Of a stretch of 64,000 nt of DNA, positions 32,556 through 45,572 are shown one piece after another. Every line of letters starts with the position of its first letter. The first letter of the stretch is position 1. The translations under genes were made by a program, and so were the position numbers. The notes under the pieces are model-generated. The model was not told where the DNA came from and did not search any database. It saw nothing but the letters and a program-made list of their open reading frames with translations. The DNA lies in contig JABAKD010000010.1 in NCBI GenBank assembly GCA_012845835.1, positions 12,609,973 to 12,673,972 of the forward strand, read 5' to 3'. This stretch comes from Undaria pinnatifida (Eukaryota > Sar > Phaeophyceae > Laminariales > Alariaceae).

Positions 32556-34938
32556 GGGTCACGGGCTCTGTTGTGCCACCCAGTAACCAAGCCCAAACTC
32601 TGGGCAGGGCGCCTGGTGGCTTATCTTGCGCGTGTCTTGTGTGATTGATTCCTGCCTTGCTTTTCACTTTCACTACACGGAGAAAAAATCACTTGAAATG
32701 AGTAGCAAAAAAAATAGTCGTGGGTGCGTAGGAGTTGGAATCTGCGGCGCTCGCCCTGCGTCACACAGGGGCTGCTGCTCTGAACATGCAACGAGGCCCG
32801 AATCCTGTCCAGAACCTTGATTGGCGGTCACGCGGGCGTTGCACCGCGCCCGTCGTCGCCAAATACAGTAAGCAAGCACTACTGCAGCTTGATCGGGGAC
32901 ACCCAACGAAGTGTCGATACTGGAGAGATTCTCGAGATTATTACGTTTAGAATAGGCGTTTATGGACAGGGAAGTAGGGGACAAAAAAAGGTTTGATTAA
33001 CCTGAAGATGGCTTTACGATTCCGACGAAGCAAGTTTTGAGTTTGGGTGTTTGCGTGTTTGGGTGTTGTGCACAGCATTGCGACAAGACGGACGAGCGAG
33101 CTTCTTCTTGGCTCTCTAGGGTCTACTTCTAGCCTACGATAAAGCCAAGTAACACGCTCTGCGCTCCACACTTTGGGTGAGCCCCAGGAAAAAGCGGCAC
33201 GATGCCACCAAGGACCGTAGTTTTTCCTTCCTGACTTTTGCTTTACTTGGCTTTACCTGGTACGAGTGCAAGGTTGATCTTTTGGTGGCTCCTTCTCTTC
33301 TCCTATCCCCATGTGTCTTTCGCGTAGACTACACATAGCGAGTTCTAGCCATGCGCCGGCGTGTGCCAATCGGTGTGTTGCCTCTGTGTTTTCCGATGAT
33401 GCTGCGCGATTGGGCACGCGAGGAAGGCATAGATAGCAAGACCGGAAGCCAGTAGCATATGTACACAGCAGCAGTTCGTTGTGAGAGTTATCGGCGGCGC
33501 GATCTTTCGCTTTCTTGGCATTGGGTGCCGACCAAGCAAGACTTTCCCTCTGCTGCCGGCTCTGATCAGATGCGAGGCTCCCCAACTCTGCTGCTGCTGT
33601 TGCTACTGCTGCTGCTGCGTGTGCTTCTGGTGTTGCTGTTGTAGTTGCTGCTAATGATGCTGCTGTTGTTGCTGCTGTTGTTGCTGCTGCTGCGCAAATA
33701 ACGTAGCGGCGTACGTAGCGTGCGGCCTCCGACTGGTTTGCTTCTGGCCTGCCTGAGCACGCCCCCAGAGAGAGTCGCGGGCCGCTCGCTGCTCCTGTGC
33801 AACTAGATTTCTCAGGTCGCAGAGAGCTTTCAGTCGCGCGCCGCCGGCATAGGCTGTTGACAGTACGGTCAGTGGTGCCCATGTCTGTCACCAAAAAGTG
33901 AGCAGCCAATTTACACCACAGACAAAGGGTCCGCCTGCTGCTATCATACTGTTGCCAGTTACGTCGCTACCTACCGGTATTCCCAGGTATGCTGTCTCCT
34001 GTATCACGATACCAGTATCATTTAAAGACGTCGTGGCTGTCTGCGGTTAGTCGACAACTTGGCTATTCGATCTACAGATGTCCCACCTGCCCGTCCTCGT
34101 GACCCCCCAAGACTGCCCGCACAACAACAATAGCAACTACAACAGCAGTAACAACGACAACACCGACACACTCGCAACCTCAACCGCAACAATCACAACC
34201 ACAGCCACAACCGCAATCGCAACGGCAACACCAACCGCAACCCCAACCCCAACCCTCCACAACAGATTTTACTGCTCTGCTGCTGCGCCCCTTTCTGTTG
34301 TCATGATCGTCGTGTCAGGTAAGGTCATTGTGTATCCTCTTTCCTACTGGCAAATTGGCACTTAGTACGAAGCTGTCCCCTCATGGTTCGTGGTGCCTCT
34401 TATTCATGTCTCCGTTGGCTCACAGCTCTCGGTAATTCAACGCCGATACGATGCAGCATAGAACAGCGACGATGGGCGACGGGATGCTCCCTTCGGAGCA
34501 TCATTGCCACTTGCCCCCGGTATAGTCTCGCCCATCTACATGATTTCCTTGACGTGAATGTGACATCTACTATCATATGGTTTTCACCTCACCCATGACA
34601 TGGTTTCATAGACTATCCACCTCCGTACATATACCACTCTAGAACACACACCCCGATCGAACCCGTCACCGACTATGTTTTCACATATGTCACACATACA
34701 TACCGTATGTTCGCCTTGTACCGGCCGAGCGACATAAGACAAAAGCCTCGCACTCTGTGTCGCCCGCTTGCTGCCTGCACCGTCACCAGCATCATCTGCA
34801 CAACCGCAGCTGGAGAGGAGCCGTCTGCAAAGCAGCAGCAGCAGTAGCAACAGCAAAGCACCATCAGCAATAACAGCAGCAACGGATCGCCGGACCAAAG
34901 GATTAACCGAAAAACAGGCAGCCAGGCAGCCGATCACA
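32556..34938. promoter_or_regulatory. Divergent intergenic region between the giant gene and UPF2
   Basis: The two start codons face away from each other across 2.38 kb, so both promoters must lie here if the first exons are right. The stretch holds CTG/TTG-type triplet runs at 33580-33690 and a CAACAA/CAACCG-rich run at 34118-34250. I see no confident TATA box or shared motif. A 196-codon - strand frame at 34584-35174 is a shadow of UPF2 exon 1. Confidence 0.4.
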
Positions 34939-36123
34939 ATGAGCTCTGCAAACGACAGCGGCAGCGGCGGCGGTGGTGGACGGGGAGAAGTAGCAGGATC
35001 CAGCAACAGACGAGGTGGAGGTGCTACCAGTAGCAGCAGTAGCGCCCAGGCGCGGAACAGACCGTCCCGGAGGGAGCGCAGCAGCAGTGCGCGGGGCAGC
35101 GGCACGCGGCAACCGACAACGTCGGCTAAACCCAACACCAACCCTGCCCCCGCCACCACCACCGCCACTGCCACAGCAGCAGCAACACCAGCAACAGGAG
35201 GAAATGCGTCAACTCCTCCACTGCCACCACCGTCTTTCGCTACGACCGCGACGAAAAGGGATGACGGACTGGTGCCCGGCTCAGGCCTCCTCGCCCTCCA
35301 AGCGTTAGCCGCTGCTCAGAACAAAGCTACCGCAGCAGCGGCGGCGGCGGAGACGGTAGGTGGGGCGAGAGTGGGCGACGGGGCGGCCGCAACTAGACCA
35401 CGGAGCAGCAGTGGTGTTGGCTGTGGTGGTCTGAGAGGGGCGCGAGGGGGGGGGGGAGAAAGGGTCGGGGAGAGCAACGAGGGTGGTGGTGGTGATGGTG
35501 GTGGTGGTGGTGGCGGTGGTAGCGGTGGTAGCGGTGGTAGTAGTGGTTGTGGTGGCGGCGGCAGTGGTAGTGGTAGTGGAAGCCGCGGTGCGGATCGCGA
35601 GGGAAGAAGCCGGGGCGGAGCTGGTCGCGACGGTAGCAACAACAGCAAAGGTAATCGCAACGGCAACGGCACCAGCAACGGCACTAGCAACAGCACCAGC
35701 AGCCGCAGCAACGTCAACGGTAGTACGCCAGCTGCGGGGGGAAGGAGCGCCAGGTCGTCGACCAAGACGCCCAGCAGCAGCAGTGGTATCACCGGTGGTG
35801 CTGGTGGGCGGACTAGCGGTGGAACCAGCGCCGACAAGGACGCCATTCCTGCCAGGGGACGAGGTGGGCTATCGACGACGAGGAGGGGAGGCTTCGCGGC
35901 GGCGGCAGCAGCGGCCGTGAAGGGGACCTCATCGTCCTGCGCACACGGTAGTAAAGGAGAAGCGGATGCTGGAGCCGGTCGAGGGTCCTCGAAGAGCGAC
36001 GGCAGAGGCGGCGGTGGTAACGGTGTTAGCGGTGGCAGAAGTGGTAGCGGTAGCGGCGGCAGCCGTAGCGCTAACGGGAAAAGGGTGTCGGGCAAAGAGG
36101 CGGGAGGGCGACAGCTGTCCGAG
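34939..36123 (+). CDS. UPF2: UPF2 exon 1: low-complexity N-terminus
   Basis: This exon encodes residues 1-395, starting at ATG in the context CACAATG and ending at GAG before a GTAAGC donor. The sequence is Ser/Gly/Ala/Thr/Asn-rich with runs such as SSSSSS, GGGGG and AAAAAA, and basic patches (RRERSSS, KRDD). It has no counterpart of similar length in animal UPF2, whose N-terminus is Lys/Glu-rich. The open frame, single ATG and in-phase junction to the coiled-coil exon support it. The assignment to UPF2, as opposed to a separate upstream gene, rests on that phase match. Confidence 0.75.
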
Positions 36124-39100
36124 GTAAGCCGTAAGCCATGAGCCGTCTCGCACGCGCCGAGGGGATTTTGGGGTTAAAGGGGGTGAGGGAGGGGATTGAG
36201 AGGGGCCCGCGGTGTGGATGCCGTGTTTGTTTTTTATTCGTTGACTTTTTTCTTCATGGTTTGGTTATTCCAGCATGTTGTCTGTCCTGATCACATGCGT
36301 CGGTGTGTTTGGATTCGATCACCACTTGCGCTGCCTATGAGAGCGACCCACAAGCGAGTGCTCCTGTGAGATCAGGAGACGATAATTTTGGGCGGCGTCA
36401 GTAACACGTTTGGGAGCTCCCACACTAAAAATTGTGTATTGAATCTGAACCGTCGTCCCGTCACAGGCGTTTTCCTGGCATATTTGGAAGCTACGGGTAC
36501 GTGTAAACAGGTATCAGTGTCTAATTAAAACACTAGACTAGACCAACTAACGTATTTAACAGCTACTCAACCCTTCAATTATTGCAAAAACTGCCTCACG
36601 TTAATTCTGAGTAGATTTCCCTATGAAGACGTGGGTGCAGTTCTAATGAGGGGTTAATACCTACCGGTGCATGTAATGCGGACTAAGTAACCATGCAATC
36701 ACTACCTACCTATCTGAAGCGCACAAACAAACCAACACGAACCGGCACCAAATCAAAACAAGTGCAAACGAAACGAGTTAAAGCCAACCGAATCAACCCC
36801 AAACAAACAGTCGGAGGAGCGCAAGAAGTCGGAGCAGTCCAAGCGGCAGCTCGCGGCACAGCAGGAGCAACGCAAGCGGGCCGACGAGGAGCGGCGCCGC
36901 AAAGCCGAGGAAGACCGCAAAGCCACCGAGGAAAGACGAGCGCGGCGCGAAGCCGAGGAGAAAGAGCGCGTGCGCAAGGCAGAAGCGGACGCCCGCCGGA
37001 AAGAACTGGAAGAAAAAAAGCTCGCCGAGGCTAAGAAAAAGCTTGAGGAGAAGAGGAAGAGGGTGGAGGAGAGAAGACTGAGGATGGCGGCGGAGGCGGA
37101 GCGGAAAAGGGAGGAGGCCGAGAAGAAAAGAGAGGAAGAGAAGAAGGAGGCGGAGAGGGTGGAGCTGGAAGAGGCTCGCGCGGCCGAAGAGGAGGAGCGG
37201 CGCAGGGTGAGGAAAGGGGTTGGAGGGGATTTGGGGGGGAGGTGATGTGCCGCACTAAGCAAGGGAGGGGAGGGGGGGCATGAGGAAGGGAATGGGGTGA
37301 GGGGGAGGTGTTTGGTGTGCCGCGTTTAGGAGGGGGGGGATAAGGACGGGGAATGGGGGAGGGGGGATGGCAAGTGGAGGTTAATATGCGGCCTTGAGCA
37401 AGGAGAAGGAGGGAGGGGAGATGGGGGTAGGAGTTATTGCGCTTGGGTTGCTCCCCCCGCTGTAGGCTGCTGTTAGTTGAGCGGGGCGAAGCGGGGGGGG
37501 GGGAGAGACAGGAAGGTGGTTCTGCTTCATTTTCTGATATTGCACCCTTGTAGAAAATGCCGTTTTTTTTGTTGTGTTTTACTAGGAGCGGCAGAGGAAG
37601 GGCCGGCGAATAACCGCGAGCTTGCGTTTGTTTTTGTTTGCTAGTCTCGTGTTTTGTTTTGTGTTCGTTCTATGCTTGGTTTGTGTTCGTGTTAAGTTTG
37701 TGTTTGCACACCTGGTGTTTTGTGCTTTGGTCTGTGCTTGCTTTGTGTGTCGTGCTTTGTTCTCGGTGCCTTTCGTGTTGTGTTTTGTCGTTTCTCGTGC
37801 TTGTCTCGGATGACGTACGATACGTGAATCGATGTCAAGGTTCACTCAACACCCAACCCCCACCCTTGCTCCCCTGTTTTGTTTTTTGCAACAAAACTGG
37901 CGCTTAGGAAGCCGAGCAAGAGCGCGTGAGGAAGGAGTTCGAGGCCCAACTGGAGGCCGTCTCCCAGCTAGAACTGCTGCAGAAGGAGGAGCGAGCTAGG
38001 TAAGCGCAACTTGCATGAAAATGCAACCCGCAAACCGTAATCCACATGCCGCAAACTACAAACCACACGCTACCTGTTATAAAATACAAACCACATCCAC
38101 AAACCGCAAACCACAAGCTAAAAAACACAAATCACATACCGCAAACCACGAGCCATGAAACGAAGTTCCTCTTTTTCGTTGTTGTCAGGCGAGAGCTGCG
38201 GGAGAAGCACGCGCCGGAGGCCCTGAAGGCCTCGAGAGACGCGCACGAGGCTAACAAGTCCAAGCTCAAGTCGGACCTGAAGAAGACCACCGCTTTCACC
38301 AAGAAGGTAGGCGAAGAGCCAGTCGGTTGATCGGTCGGTCGGTCGGTATTTCGGTTAGTCTGTCAGTACATTGGGTCGGTTGTTCTGTCGATCGTTTTGT
38401 GGCAAGTCCGTGGTTTGTATGGGTCGGTTGTTCGGCCGATCGATATTGTTTTCGGTCACTCAGTAGGTTGGTATTTTGGTCGGTCAATCGATGTTGATAG
38501 ATTAGTCGTGTGATCTGTCGGTCGATTTTCTGTTTGGCACGTCGACCGATCGATCTTTTAGTCGGAAGATAGGTATGTGTTTTCAGTCGATAGGTATTTG
38601 GTTCGGTCCATCGGTCGGTCAGTCAATCGGTTTGCTGACCGATCGGTCGGTTTTTATCCGTTTATGTTGTCCGTTTTTTTGCCCTTTGTTTGCCTTGGCC
38701 TTCCTTCTTGCCTGCCTGCCCGGAGCGCAGGTGAAGGCCCTGTCCGAGGACCAGAGGACGTCCCTCACCAAGGACGTGGAAGGACTAAACCTGAGCCGGT
38801 ACGTGAGCGAGGTAGTGGATGCCGTGGTGGACAACAGGCTCAAGAACGCCGACGTCGCCGTCGCGGTGCACCTTTGCTGCCTCATGCATCAAAGGTGGGA
38901 ATGGGAGGTGCATTTTGAGCTTTCGACGTCACGTTTTTCTTTTGTTTTTGACGTCTTGGGCGAAGCTATGAATCCGAAAAGGTGGGGTGGAAGGTAGTAC
39001 ACATTTTAAGCTTTTTTCGTAGGTGCGTTTGAGCGTTCTGGGCGAACATGTGAACCACTCCGCACCCCCCCACCTCCGCTCTACACGCTACCCTCCCACA

Positions 39101-42100
39101 CACACCCGTCCGACCTCCCCCCCTGTACCGACCTGAAGCCTTTTTTGGGTTTTTTTTGTTTAGGTGTTTCATTCAGGGCGTTTTACAAGTCATGATCCGA
39201 TCCCGCGGATCGGGTCAGGAGGTTGCCAAAATCTCACGGGTCGAGTCAGGAGATAGCTCGAAATCTCACGTGTCGGAACGGGTCGGGTCAGCAGTTTTTG
39301 CACACCTCACCGGTCGGGTCGGGTCATCTCGACCCGCTAACGGTGACCAGACCCGTGAACAGCCCTGGCTGTAGTCGAAGCTGTGAACCCCCCCCCCCCC
39401 CCCCCCATCCGACCGGCCCCCAGCCCAACCGACCCCCCCCTCCATACACACTCAAATCCCCACCCCCACCCGAAGCGCGGAAGAAAAGGATCGATCGATC
39501 GTTTGATTGAGGAGATAGGGTGGTTGATGGGCAGTCGCTTGGCAAGGCTTCGTTTTTCTTTGGTTGCGTTCTTGTTTTTGGCAGTCATTGCTCGTATATA
39601 CGAGTGCGAGTACGGCCGGTATTTGTTTGTGGAAAGTTGATTTTGTTCCTATTCTTGAGTTGTTCTTGGCTTTGTTTTTGTTCTTGTTCTGTTCTTGTTG
39701 CTCGTTAAAACCTCTTCCCGAAAACACGTTTTTCCTTGCTTTTTCCTGCGCTTTTTTTGACTGTCTTTTTAAGGTACCCGGAGTTTGCCGACGACCTTGT
39801 CCCGAAGCTAGCGGCGCCCTTGCTTTCCGGCCTTGCCGAGGAGGACAAGGAGGACAAGGACAGCCTAAAACGAAGGCAAGTTTTTTGGTTGCCGCTAAAA
39901 GTCTCCAACATGAACCGTACAATTACGTTGTCCTTGATCCGTTTTATGTTTGTGCTACCGTAAGATTGTCCTATCAAACACCGTTTCCAGGTGTTTTGCC
40001 TCTAAAAACGCGCGAGCAATTCTGCGAACCGTTCTGGGACCGATTCATACAGACCAAAAAGCGGCGAGCGCAATCTAGTCAAGCGTCTAAGAAAAGCTTG
40101 GGGCAATCCGGGCGTTGTCATGCCTCACGCGCGCCTCACAGCTTCCTGCGGTGCAGTTCGAACGCATCTCCTACACCAGCAGCTCAGATTGCTTCATGTG
40201 GCCGATCGCGATGCTGTCATGGTCAGTTTTTTTCGTCAATACCAGCAGCTCTGATTGCTTCATGTGGCGGATCGCGATTGTGTCATCGTCAGTTTTTTTC
40301 GTCATTTTTTGCGTCTGATATCACCCAGGGACGCTATATGCGAAAGCGCGTTTTTTCTACATCTCGTGCTGCAAAAGTCTCCAACTCGAAATTCCACGTA
40401 CCACTGTAGACTAATGTGTTGTCCAAAGTTTTTTTTTTTTCTTCTTCTGCTGTTGCTTGAGCTAAAATGTGTTTTTCTATTTCGAAAACAACCCAACCAT
40501 TCTTTCGAGTTCATTGTCCTTATAATCGAAAGTGTATCCTTATAAGCGATACGAAGTGCGATTTTTATACAAAACCGGTCCAACTTTAATTCGAGTAAAT
40601 TTGTCCTTACGCGAACATGCGGGTTTCTATTGCAAAACCTGCCCGACTTTTAATTCCATATACGTTTTGCTTTGCGCGTTTCTAGTGAGAAAAAAAAACG
40701 ACGTTAACTCGAGCTAAATTTGTTCTCGAAAACGAAATTATACGTTTCTACCGCAAAAGCTGCCGTACTTCAATGCCAAGTTGGCTGTCTTCAAACAATT
40801 TAACTTCAAGTAATCTGTTGTTAAACGAAAGTATGCGTTTTCTACAGCGAACGCTGTCCTACTGCAATTCCAAGTAGTCTGCCCTCAAACTATGTGGGGT
40901 TTTTTTCTAACGCGAAACTATGCCAGGGTATCTACCAACGCGAGTTCCTTGCGAGAGTTACCCTACGAGCTCCCCACCCTTAATAATTACTGTTTGTATC
41001 CTCTCGTTACAATCGCCACCGTTGCCACCGCTGCCCCTGCTGCCGCCAATCCAACCCTTTGTCGTGTTCGGGGGGGGCGCGTTTTTTCTCCAGGCGGTCG
41101 AACCTGCGGCTGCTGACAGAGTTGCACGCGTGCGGCGTTTTCGATGGCAGTCGCCTCATCGTGAGAATCGTGCGGTCGCTCTGCGGCCTGGAGGGCAAGG
41201 ACGCCAAGTAAGCCAAAAGTCAAACACGCTGTTTTGTGGATCTCAATTTGATGGTGTAATATTGTTGCTGTACGTGGTATGTGTAATGATTGATCGTATT
41301 ATATTACTGCTGTACCTGGCATATGTTACTACTGGTGTTGTTTGTTTGTTTTTGCTCCTCGCTTCTATTTTCTTCTCGCTTTTCTTTTCTCTTTCTCCCT
41401 CCCTAGACTGTAGCGCAGGTCTAGGGTCAATCACCAGGCTCTTCTCCCCCCTCCCCACTGCAGAACGTGCGTTGGTATTTATTGGGAGAAGACTCGAGCT
41501 ATTTCTTTCCTCGTCGACTCGCATCGAATTGTGTTAGTGCTGTCTGGTGTTGATATGCTCTGCTGGTATATAATGATGTTGCTATGGATATTATGGTACT
41601 AATAATGGCTTTTTGTTGGACAAAGACGAACTCTAAACTTGTTTATAATAATATATTTTATGTGATACGGCCCTTGATGTGATGTTGACATGAGCATGAT
41701 TATGCTGCTATATCATACCAGGTACTCCATGATATTGGTCGTAGTACGTTTTTCTCATTTTTATTGAACGTTTTTCCTGGGTATTTTTCGCTGTTTTGTT
41801 TTGCTTCTTTTTCGCAGGCGACAACGGCCTGCCGCCCCTGCGTTCGGCGACGCCAGGCGGCGTGACCAGCAGCACCAGACAGTTACCGCTGCTCCTGCCC
41901 CCCTGAGGGACAGCGACGTCATCGTGCTCGCCAGCTTCGTGCGGACGGCGGGGGAGGTATGTCGAGTACATCGAGTATGTCCAGTGTGTCGGGTATACCG
42001 AGTATGTCAAATATGTCGAGAACGTCATGTACGTCAAGTTCGTCGACCATGGCGAGTGTTTCGAGTATGTCGGGTATGTCAAGTACATCGAGTATGTCAC

Positions 42101-45100
42101 CTACGTATGTCGCGTGCGTTGATTGCCGTGTCGTCACGACCGGCACTCGGATTAATTGAAGGAGGGGGATAGGAAGAAGGTAAGAGGTGTTTTGCTTGTG
42201 CCGTTTGCTTGTGCTCTTCGCTCATTACTTGTGCTTGTTTTGTTGACTTGTGTTTTTCTTCGTGTTTTTTGCGTGTGCTTGTTGCTCGTGCAATTTAAAT
42301 TTAAAGCACATGCAATTTGCTTGTTATTTTTGTTTGCCCTTATTATTTCTGCTGGGTTTTTCTTGTTTGTGCTTTGTCTGAGTTTTCTATGTTACTCCGG
42401 TCACCGCCCGCTCGGGGTTTCTTTGCTCGGAGGGGTGTGCTTACTACTGCTTTTGACGCGCCGCGCTGTTTCCGAAGGACATGGTGGGGGTTTACCAGCG
42501 CAAGACCGCTAACACCATCAGGCTCGCCGGAGAGTTGGGCAAGCTCGAACGAGAGCCGGTTGCGGACTCCGACGTCAAGTCTCGTCTAAGGTAACACGTT
42601 TCCCAGATCGGACAGGTCAGATCTCTATAGATGATAGATAGATGATCTATTGATGATCTGTGTCTCGGGGCAGATGGATCCCTGGTGCATGGCCTATAGA
42701 CGTGCTGCCGGGTGGGAGCCGTACGATCTGCATGATCTAGCACATACCAGGTAAAACGGGGGCATGCAGTATCGATGCTGTTCTGCTATACTACTGCCAT
42801 CGTAGCGATGTCGAAGACTACGCAGACACTAAATACGGTGTTTCCTTGGTTGGAGCTGTGTTGTGCGTAGATCATGCACAAATTACCACAACGCCAGATG
42901 TAGGATCTGAATGATCTAGATCGTGATCTGGCCGACGTGTGAAATTGTTGCGGAATTTCTCACACTACATCCAAGTAGTTTGTCCCCATATATACATTTC
43001 CCAGTTGCTTTAGTCCTGGGGTCTGTCGTGAAAATTCCCAACAATCCCCAAATCCCTTGCTTTTCAACTCTACTTTCAGATATAATCCCGTTTTTTTTTA
43101 GCCCCGTTCCTCTACTCAATCCAAGTTTATAATCAATCTGGCTCTGTCCCCAAACACTCTCCTCAATTCGATTTTGCTCTATGGCTCCAACCGGCTTTTT
43201 TTTATCATTTCCCCCATACCGCTCGCGAATTCGATGCATGCAAGCTTTTGCTTCGGGATTTGACTGGCTTGAAATCGCGGGAGTGTCTTAAGTTGGAATG
43301 GGGGCAAATGCCTGTTGAAAACTATCAAAAAAAAAATGAGCAACTGCCCGTAGCCGGGCAAGTAACACCGACCGGCCCAAACAACTTTATAGCTTAGTCT
43401 ATACCTGGTACGTGGGTGAGTCTGCTGGTTCTACTGTATATAAAACAACTCCCACGCTATTTCCAAGTATTTTGTCCACGAACGCTCCCAGCCTCGTCCG
43501 ACCCCTTACCTCAACCCCCTCGCCATCACTAAAAACCAAACGACAGGACCCTTGTTGACGGGGCTTTCGATGCCCTCTGCGCACACCTGGAGGCGGGGCA
43601 CGAGGCTCTGTGGCGGCTGGAGAAGAAAATGGAAAAGGACAGGCTAACGAACGGCACCCTCACGGAGGAGAAGGAGAGGAATTTAGAAGAGAGCAGAAAG
43701 GCGTATGAGGCGCTACTGTCCAACGTTTCTTCCCTGGCCTCCTCTCTTAATAGGTGGATTGATTGGGGGATGGGGGGTGGGGAGATGGTGGCGATGGCGA
43801 TAGCGATCTGTAGCGATTGCGATTGCGATTGCCATTGCGACGACTGGGAGTAGAGCCCCGTTAAATTAGTTTTAAAATTATCTGCAAGTCGTTGCCGGCA
43901 CCATGAACCCCTGTTCTCGCTAAAACATGGCGGCAGCACCTCAGCTGCGTCCCTCTTACTCCCCCGACGCACCCCGCCACGGTTTTGCGCGTGAAATATT
44001 TCCGATCTTTTGGAAGGGGTTGCCGCGTACACCGCACGGGACTGAATCACACCCCACCTAGGGTTTGTTCTCGGTATCCATTACGCTAGCAGGTCTGCTG
44101 GCGTAACTGGGCGTTTTGAAGAGCATATAAACGAGCATGACCGTTTTTTTTTACGGCCGTAACAAGCGAAGTTTTGGGGGAAACATGCTACTGATATTCA
44201 CATGTAGCGCTTTTTTTCCTTATTCAGCAAAGCGCGTAAAACGCGGGGGGAAAGACACCCGAATGGATACAAGCATAACCGCACCGCGCTACGCCGCACC
44301 GCAACGCACCTCACCACTACTCACCGCGCCGCAGGGATATGCCGCTGCTTCCCGAACAGGAAGACGAGGAGGAGGAAGCTGGAGGGATCAGTCTCTGGGA
44401 GGGCGGGGTGGGCGGGGATGGCAGTGGGTACAGGGGTCCGTTCGAGGAATCTGAGAGGTACACATGTGTTATTTTATGTACTGCATACAGCGCTATACGT
44501 ACGTGTACGTTTATTTTGCAATCAGTGCCGAGGGTTGTTCGTAGATCGCACTCACTTGCGCTTCCCCCCTCCCCCTCCTCGCCTCCCCCCCCCTGCCCTC
44601 CTCACCTCTCCTCCTACCCTCTCCCCCCCACACCCACCCCTTTACTGCAGAGCATTCTATGAGGAACTCCCGGACCTGCTGAATACCGTCCCTCCCAACC
44701 TCTTAGGCCTAACAGAGGAACAGGCAGAGCAACTCAGAGAAGAGGAGCGGAAGAAGCTGAGAGAGAGAAATGCGGCGGATCACCAGGAAGCTGATGCCAG
44801 TGGTGGTGATGGGGGGGAGGGGGGAGAAGAAGGGGCAGCGGGGGGGGGGGAGGGAGAGGAGGATGTGCTCGTGGAAGAGCTGGGGAGGTTGTCGATGGTG
44901 GAGGAGGGGGAGGAAGGGGTTGGGGATGGGGATGGGGGCAGCGATGACGAGGTGCGTGGTTTGGTGTCGTTGTTTTTTGTTTGTTTATTTTTTCAGGATT
45001 TTTGTTTTTTTCATCTCCTTCGTCTGTTTGTTTGTTCCTGGTATTTTTTTTCGTGGTTTTCTTTTTTCTCTCTTTATGTTTCTATCTGCCGACGGATAAG

Positions 45101-45537
45101 ACGACAACAAATATGATGACGAGGATCATCACGGACAATCATGCTGGTGATGACGATGGTGGAGTTGGTGATGGTGATAGTGATGGTGATCGTGGCGGCA
45201 ATGGTAATGATGATGACGACGACGGTGATCATGAGAATGATCGTTATCTCGGCGATGATGTCGATGACGATTATGATGAGGGTGTGATGATAATACTAAT
45301 GATGATGGTGATAATGACGATAGTAATGATGGTGATGATGATAATATATGTATGATGATGTACGTGCCCCACTGCCGGTTTTCAGGACGAGGAAGGGAAG
45401 GAAGGCGGGGCGCGGGGCGGGGATGAGGGTGAGGAAGGTGGGGAGTACGTTAGCCGCAACGCTCGCCTAACGCTAATGATGGAGGACGAGCTGCCCAACT
45501 GCCACAACCTTGATAGAGTCGATGAGTTCGCGGTGAG

Positions 45538-45572
<35 letters not shown>

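Larger units (their letters stand above)
38731..43753 (+). other. UPF2: UPF2 MIF4G-1 (exons 5-10)
   Basis: Exons 5 to 10 encode residues 598-877. Landmarks are SLTKDVEGLNLSRYVSEVVD, VAVHLCCLMHQRYPEF, LTELHACGVFDGSRLIVRIV and the terminal helix AYEALLSNVSSLASSLNR, matching the order in human UPF2 (GLNLSKYIAEAV, HLCSLFHQRY, AELTIVGIF, YQKLLANSQSLADLL). In UPF2 this domain is structural. Exon 8 has a Gln/Ala/Pro-rich insertion between helices. Confidence 0.93.

Noticed and set aside
33253-33909. 218-codon - strand frame as the 5' exon of the giant gene
   Set aside because: It begins at a non-ATG codon, ends without a clear donor, and contains a CAG-derived Ala/Thr run. The 32415-32555 exon with ATG, upstream stop and GTGAGT donor is a better first exon.
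37585-37635. Possible mini-exon GAGCGGCAGAGGAAG in UPF2 after TTTTACTAG
   Set aside because: No in-phase donor follows. Joining exons 2 and 3 directly preserves phase and the coiled coil.
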